A stretch of DNA of 64,000 nt from SCN-70-22 sp046327755 (GTDB taxonomy: Bacteria > Gemmatimonadota > Gemmatimonadetes > Gemmatimonadales > Gemmatimonadaceae): positions 62,001-126,000 of the forward strand of contig JAXLXW010000003.1 of the NCBI GenBank assembly GCA_046327755.1. The letters run 5' to 3'. The position numbers were made by a program, and so were the translations under genes. How positions within the stretch are numbered: the stretch's first letter is position 1; each line of letters begins with the position of its first letter. Under the pieces are notes generated by a model that was not told the DNA's origin, searched no databases, and worked only from the letters and a program-made list of their open reading frames with translations. Shown in pieces: positions 60,230 through 64,000 of this stretch.

Positions 60230-61488
60230 GGGAGTGCGTCGAGCCGGTAGCGGGCGAGGTGGATGCGCGCGGTGTCGCCGGGGATGGTCCACGCCGCGAT
60301 GAGATCCGGGCCGCGCCGTGTGATTTTCGGGAAGCCGCTCGCGCGCGCGCCCGACGAGCGCGCGAGGACGACCGGGGCACTCGCCCCTCCGTCGCGCTTC
60401 ACGCGGCGCAGCCGCACTTCCGCCGAGGTGCTGTCGGTGCGTTCGAGCCATGTGACGGCGGCGCTTCCGTCGTCGAGGAGTTCGACATCGACACGCCCAG
60501 CGGGGTTTCCGCCATCGATGCGCTGCGGCGGGGCGAAGGTCGCGCCGGCATCGGTGCTGTAGGCCACGCGCACGCGCGCCGTGTCCTGCGCCCCGGTGAA
60601 CCACGCGATGACGACGGTGTCGCCGCGCGAGGCAAGCGCCGGGCCGTTCACGGGGCAGGCGGCGATCTGCCAATGGTCGTCGTGCACGACGGCGGGCGCG
60701 GTCCACGCGCCGTTCACGCGTCGCACGACGGCGATGTCGCGGACTTCATCCTCGCTGCGATCGCGGTAGGCCACCACCGGCCCGCGTGCCGTCAGTGTCG
60801 CGGCCACCTGGCAGCAGTCGCAGTTGCGATGGTCGAGGAGCGCCTCGTCGCCTAACGTGCCATCGTGTGAGATGTGTGTCGTGGCCACCTGCATGGCGCG
60901 GGCGCTGGAGTCCGTGGACGCGGTGGCGCGCCCGTCGAGCCACGCGGCCTCCATCCCGCCCCCTTCGCCCGGCCACATCGCCACGAAGCCGTGTTCCGCC
61001 GCAACGCCGTCGCGGTGGAGGATCGATGCGTCTCGCCACGTGCGGCCGGAATCGGCTGAAAGGGTGAGCATCACGTCGTAGCTGTACTTGCCGCCCTGCC
61101 GGCGCTGGAGCCAGTGGGCGTACAGTGTGCCCTCGCGACTCGCCTGCACCGACGGAAAGTCGGCCCAGTTCACGAAGAAGTCACCGCGCTCGGCGATGGT
61201 GCTGGCCGGCGTCCACGTCTCGCCCTCGAGGCGGGAATAGCGCAGAGCCCACGTGGAGTCTCCGGTGCGCTGGAGCCACGAGAGGTGAACGATTCCGGCG
61301 GCGTCGGTGGAGAGAAACGGCTCTCCGCTGTTGGGGCCTGCTGGAGAGTCGAGCGCCTGCAGCGGCTGGGACGCGTCCAGATCGATGATCTGCACGCAGC
61401 TGGTCGCCACGAGCGCGAGCGCGCCAAGGCGCGCGACGCTCCAGCGGACGAGAGGTTGCCTAGCGCGAGCGAGAGAGCGAGAGGGCAT
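60226..61488 (-). CDS. Sialidase-fold beta-propeller lipoprotein with a CxCC motif
   Basis: A 420-residue protein with a lipoprotein signal (LGALALVATSC, Cys31). The body is a BNR/sialidase-like propeller with Asp-box-like repeats (LTLSADSGRTWRDASIL, AYSTDAGATFAPPQRI). Apart from Cys31 it has exactly four cysteines: 223, 225 and 226 in HRNCDCCQVAATL and 278 in IAACPVNGPAL. The grouping looks like a metal or redox site. It is translationally coupled (ATGA) to a TlpA-type thioredoxin, which could keep these cysteines reduced. The ATG at 61488 is preferred over a TTG at 61524. No sialidase catalytic residues are identified. Confidence 0.75.
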   Translation of the reverse strand: MPSRSLARARQPLVRWSVARLGALALVATSCVQIIDLDASQPLQALDSPAGPNSGEPFLSTDAAGIVHLSWLQRTGDSTWALRYSRLEGETWTPASTIAERGDFFVNWADFPSVQASREGTLYAHWLQRRQGGKYSYDVMLTLSADSGRTWRDASILHRDGVAAEHGFVAMWPGEGGGMEAAWLDGRATASTDSSARAMQVATTHISHDGTLGDEALLDHRNCDCCQVAATLTARGPVVAYRDRSEDEVRDIAVVRRVNGAWTAPAVVHDDHWQIAACPVNGPALASRGDTVVIAWFTGAQDTARVRVAYSTDAGATFAPPQRIDGGNPAGRVDVELLDDGSAAVTWLERTDSTSAEVRLRRVKRDGGASAPVVLARSSGARASGFPKITRRGPDLIAAWTIPGDTARIHLARYRLDALP

Positions 61489-61614
61489 GCGGGGAATCTG
61501 CCCGTCGTGCGCGCTGGGCGTCAAATCAGCGCAAGACCGGGGACGCCTCGGCAGTCGGCGGCGGGAGGCGGCGGGCGGCGACGGACGGGATGCGCCGTCG
61601 CCGCCCGGGCGTGC

Positions 61615-63009
61615 TCAGCGCTTCGCCGCGGCGTCGTTGCGATAGACGACGCCCCCCTTCATGACGAAGCGGACGCGGCGCGTGGCGGCGATGTCGCGCG
61701 TGGGGTCGCCGTCCATCGCGACCAGGTCGGCCCAGAGCCCGGCCTTCACGCTCCCCAGCTTGTCCTCGAGCCGGAGGACACGCGCCGTGGTCGACGTCGC
61801 GGTGCGCATCGCGTTGAGCGGTGTCATGCCGTAGTCCACCAGCAGTTGCAGCTCACGGGCGTTGTCGCCGTGCGTGAAGACGCCGACGTCGCTCCCGTTG
61901 CAGATCGTCACGCCCGAGGCGAGGGCGCGCGCGAACGACTCGCGCTTGTTGCGGATGCGCGAGGGTTCGGGCTCGGCGCCCTTCTTCCACCCGGCGTACT
62001 GGGCGGTGGCGTCCCCCGCGGCGAGGGTGGGGCAGAAGGCGACACCGCGCTCCTTCATGAGGGCGAACACCTCGTTGGTGCCGAAGTCGCCGTGCTCGAT
62101 GTTGGTCACGCCGGCCAGGGTGGCGCGGCGCATCCCTTCGGCGGACGACGAATGGGCGACGACGTGGCGTCCGCTCGACTCTGCGACCTCGACCGCGGCG
62201 CGCATCTCGGCCTCGGTGAAGGCGGGGCGCGTCTCACCGTTAGGCCCCCAGCGATAGTCCGCATAGATCTTGATCCAATCGGCGCCGTGCTTGATCTGGT
62301 CGCGCACCACGCGCACCAACTCCTCGATGTTGCCGGCTTCCTCGGCGCCCTGCGGGATCTCCACGTCGTTGGCGAATGAACGCGGGCCGTAGCTGCCGCG
62401 CCCGACGATCGCCTTCGTCGTGACCAGCATGTGCGGGCCGGGGATGATCCCCTGGTCGATGGCCTGCTTGATCCCGACGTCGGCGTAGCCGGCGCCCTCC
62501 GTGCCCAGGTCACGAATGAGGGTGAAGCCGGCCATGAGGGTGTTCTTCACGTGGACCGTGGCGCGCGCGACGCGCAGTGACGTGGGGTCGCGCAGCACCT
62601 GGTCGTCCCAGGTTGCCTCGTTGTACGGATGCAGGAGGACGTGCGAGTGCCCCTCGATCATCCCGGGGGTGAGGGTGAGTCCCGGGAGGTCGACGACCTG
62701 TGCACCGGCGGGCGCCTTCACGGTCGCAGCATCCCCAACGGACTCGATGCGATCGTCAATGACGAGGACGACGACACCAGGACGTGGGGCGTCGCTGGTA
62801 CCGTCCCAGACGGCCGCGGGGCGGAGGAGTGTCGCCTTGCCGCTGCGAGGCGCTTCCCTCGGGCCAAGGGGGGCAGCCTGGGCGCCGAGACCACGCGGCA
62901 GCGTGAACACGAGCGAGGCAAGGGCCACGGCGCCGGCGAGCGCGGGGGCGATCCGAGGGCGACGCGTACGCGGACGGCGCATGCCTAACGGCGACGAGTG
63001 ACGCGACAT
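61615..63009 (-). CDS. Secreted amidohydrolase (imidazolonepropionase-like metal-dependent hydrolase)
   Basis: A 464-residue protein with a signal peptide (IAPALAGAVALASLVFTLPR). The amidohydrolase superfamily motifs are present: LTPGMIEGHSHVLLHPYN (the H-x-H pair), metal-bridging Lys probably in DWIKIYADYRWG, His in VVAHSSSAEGMRRATLAGVTNIEHGDF, and Asp in ICNGSDVGVFTHGDN. The C-terminal beta-domain is GLWADLVAMDGDPTRDIAATRRVRFVMKGGVV. Members of this exported group act on dipeptides or other amides (Xaa-Pro or carboxypeptidase-like). It lies between the propeller lipoprotein gene and the TrpF-like gene with 100-base gaps. Confidence 0.88.
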   Translation of the reverse strand: MSRHSSPLGMRRPRTRRPRIAPALAGAVALASLVFTLPRGLGAQAAPLGPREAPRSGKATLLRPAAVWDGTSDAPRPGVVVLVIDDRIESVGDAATVKAPAGAQVVDLPGLTLTPGMIEGHSHVLLHPYNEATWDDQVLRDPTSLRVARATVHVKNTLMAGFTLIRDLGTEGAGYADVGIKQAIDQGIIPGPHMLVTTKAIVGRGSYGPRSFANDVEIPQGAEEAGNIEELVRVVRDQIKHGADWIKIYADYRWGPNGETRPAFTEAEMRAAVEVAESSGRHVVAHSSSAEGMRRATLAGVTNIEHGDFGTNEVFALMKERGVAFCPTLAAGDATAQYAGWKKGAEPEPSRIRNKRESFARALASGVTICNGSDVGVFTHGDNARELQLLVDYGMTPLNAMRTATSTTARVLRLEDKLGSVKAGLWADLVAMDGDPTRDIAATRRVRFVMKGGVVYRNDAAAKR

Positions 63010-63102
63010 GAGACGGTGAGCGGGTGATGAAGGAGCAGTGGGCGCGACGGGAAGGTGGCGCCGCGGTGCAGGGGAATCCAGAGCAGAGGCGGCGCGGGAA
63101 CG

Positions 63103-63753
63103 TCAGGCGCCGTGCACGATCCGGGCGAAGCTGAGGACGCGCTCGCGGTCGAGCTGCCCATCGCGACGCACGCCGGAACAGACGTCGATGCCGAACGGGC
63201 GCACGATCCCGATCGCCTCCGCGACATTGTCCTCGCGCAGTCCGCCCGCGAGGAGGAGCGGCCGGTCGATGCGCTCGCGAATGCGTGCGCTGAGCTGCCA
63301 GTTGTGCGTGCGTCCCGTCCCGCCGAGCTGCTTGATGGCGAGTCGCGGATTCCCCGAGTCGAGGAGGATCCGATCGACGAGCGGGGCGAGGGCGATCGCC
63401 TCGGCGACCGACTCGTCGTCGAGGACGTGGATGACCTGCACGATCGTCGCGGTCGGGACGAGGTCGCGAAGGCGGCGGTAGTCGTCGTGATTCGCCAGGC
63501 CGTCTACCAGCTGCAACGTCGTCGTCCCGCAGCGCGCGTGCTGCCCCGCGATGGCCGCGGGATCGCGCTGCGAGGTCAGGAGGTAGGTCTCCGTCGGAGG
63601 GGCGACCGAGGCGGCGATCCCGGCGATCGTCGCCTCGTCGATCACGCCGGGGCCCGACGGCATCGCCGAGACGAGACCGATGGCCTGGGCGCCGGCATCG
63701 ATCGCCACCCGCGCCTCGTCGACAGATGCAATGCAGCAGATCTTCAGGTGCAC
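63103..63753 (-). CDS. TrpF-like protein (divergent phosphoribosylanthranilate isomerase family)
   Basis: A 216-residue TIM-barrel protein similar to TrpF. The N-terminal KICCIASVDEA corresponds to the K-I-C-G motif, keeping the general-base Cys6. The general acid is probably Asp132 in ILLDSGNP. Phosphate-binding stretches are LGGTGRTHNWQLSARI, LLLAGGLREDNVAEAI and IDVCSGVRRDGQLDRERVLS. The usual G-F-x-F-x-x-x-S-P-R segment is replaced by GLVSAMPSGPGVIDE, so it may not be the biosynthetic isomerase. No other trp biosynthetic genes are adjacent. Confidence 0.75.
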   Translation of the reverse strand: MHLKICCIASVDEARVAIDAGAQAIGLVSAMPSGPGVIDEATIAGIAASVAPPTETYLLTSQRDPAAIAGQHARCGTTTLQLVDGLANHDDYRRLRDLVPTATIVQVIHVLDDESVAEAIALAPLVDRILLDSGNPRLAIKQLGGTGRTHNWQLSARIRERIDRPLLLAGGLREDNVAEAIGIVRPFGIDVCSGVRRDGQLDRERVLSFARIVHGA

Positions 63754-63781
63754 GAGTCGGCGTCGCGTGCGGGGAGGTGGC

Positions 63782-64000
63782 TCAGTGCGCGGGGCCCGTG
63801 TCCGCGTCGCGGGCCGGCGCGGCGTCGGGGGCGGGGGCGTCCGTTGCCGGGCGTGCGGTGCTCGCGAGTGCCGGGATCTCCGTGACGCCCCCGGAGACGA
63901 TGAAGGCCATCATGTCCGAGCTGTTGGCGTCGATGCGCGTGACGGCGCTCGTCGGGAACAGGTACATCTGCCCCGAGAAGTTGTACGAGTGCGGCATGTA
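63782..64000 (-). CDS. C-terminal part of an unknown protein (runs off the window)
   Basis: About 73 codons are visible, ending at the stop at 63782. The frame stays open to the window edge, so the ATG at 63997 may be internal. The readable part is NFSGQMYLFPTSAVTRIDAN, a possible beta-strand protein, then VSGGVTEIPALASTARP and an Ala/Pro/Asp-rich tail that is likely disordered. I do not recognise it. Confidence 0.45.
   Translation of the reverse strand, partial: YMPHSYNFSGQMYLFPTSAVTRIDANSSDMMAFIVSGGVTEIPALASTARPATDAPAPDAAPARDADTGPAH

Larger units (their letters stand above)
2182..62989. repeat. Dispersed heptamer GTTAGGC (25 exact copies)
   Basis: Exact plus-strand copies begin at 2182, 4967, 6139, 10924, 21812, 22198, 22540, 24169, 26473, 29773, 32717, 35958, 44460, 46079, 48660 and 62239. 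Minus-strand copies (GCCTAAC) begin at 4070, 13595, 14566, 41972, 51282, 51434, 59702, 60850 and 62983. GTTAGGG/GTTAGGT variants begin at 13146, 19818, 21051, 41330 and 54780. Most lie inside genes as the codons TTA-GGC (Leu-Gly), but others are read in the other two frames or at stop codons. The list was made by eye and may miss copies. Confidence 0.75.

Overview
The window is a high-GC (roughly two-thirds G+C) chromosomal segment from a Gram-negative bacterium. The Gram-negative call rests on a TonB-dependent receptor, an OmpW-type barrel, several lipoproteins and an HlyD-type adaptor. The mix of secreted S9, M28 and S58 peptidases, a sortilin-like BNR-repeat protein, a fused alpha/beta 2-oxoacid dehydrogenase E1 and a stand-alone IF-1 resembles Gemmatimonadota. 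That placement is an inference from gene content, not a database result. I found no rRNA, tRNA, CRISPR array, insertion sequence, integrase or phage gene, so this looks like ordinary chromosome.

Positions 1-17100 hold a dispersed phenylacetate (paa) catabolic cluster: the end of paaA, then paaB, paaC, paaD, later paaG-paaH-paaI-paaJ with overlapping ends, then paaY, then paaZ. Together they encode ring epoxidation of phenylacetyl-CoA, isomerisation to the oxepin, ring opening and beta-oxidation, plus thioesterases that clear dead-end CoA esters. The cluster is interrupted by a degenerate GxxExxY protein, a reverse-strand E1 alpha/beta fusion, a secreted HEAT-repeat/cyclophilin fusion, a gamma-glutamyltransferase and a small membrane protein. 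paaE, paaF, paaK and a paa regulator are not in the window.

Positions 17100-34900 carry a KdpE/KdpD-like two-component pair without a kdp pump, an aminotransferase, a YpfJ-type zinc peptidase, a DmpA-type peptidase, an OmpW gene with an in-frame TAA just after its signal peptide, a small barrel protein, an M28 peptidase, IF-1, an acyltransferase followed by a DUF3142 lipoprotein and a 666-residue exported protein of unknown function, a large S9 peptidase and a small TPR-like protein.

Positions 34900-45600 carry a coupled molybdopterin oxidoreductase/flavin reductase pair, a TPP riboswitch directly controlling a TonB-dependent receptor (a probable thiamin importer), a PA-domain M28 peptidase, RecQ helicase, and a two-subunit IorAB-type molybdenum hydroxylase.

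Positions 45600-64000 carry two secreted NTF2-like proteins, a DevA/DevC/DevB-like ABC exporter, a polar amino-acid ABC importer with fused binding protein and permease, the BNR-repeat protein, YceI, a DJ-1/PfpI protein, tryptophanase, a TlpA thioredoxin coupled to a cysteine-motif beta-propeller lipoprotein, an amidohydrolase, a divergent TrpF-like protein and the end of an unknown gene.

The most unusual global signal is a dispersed heptamer, GTTAGGC, seen about 25 times. It accounts for nearly every in-frame TTA leucine codon I could find.
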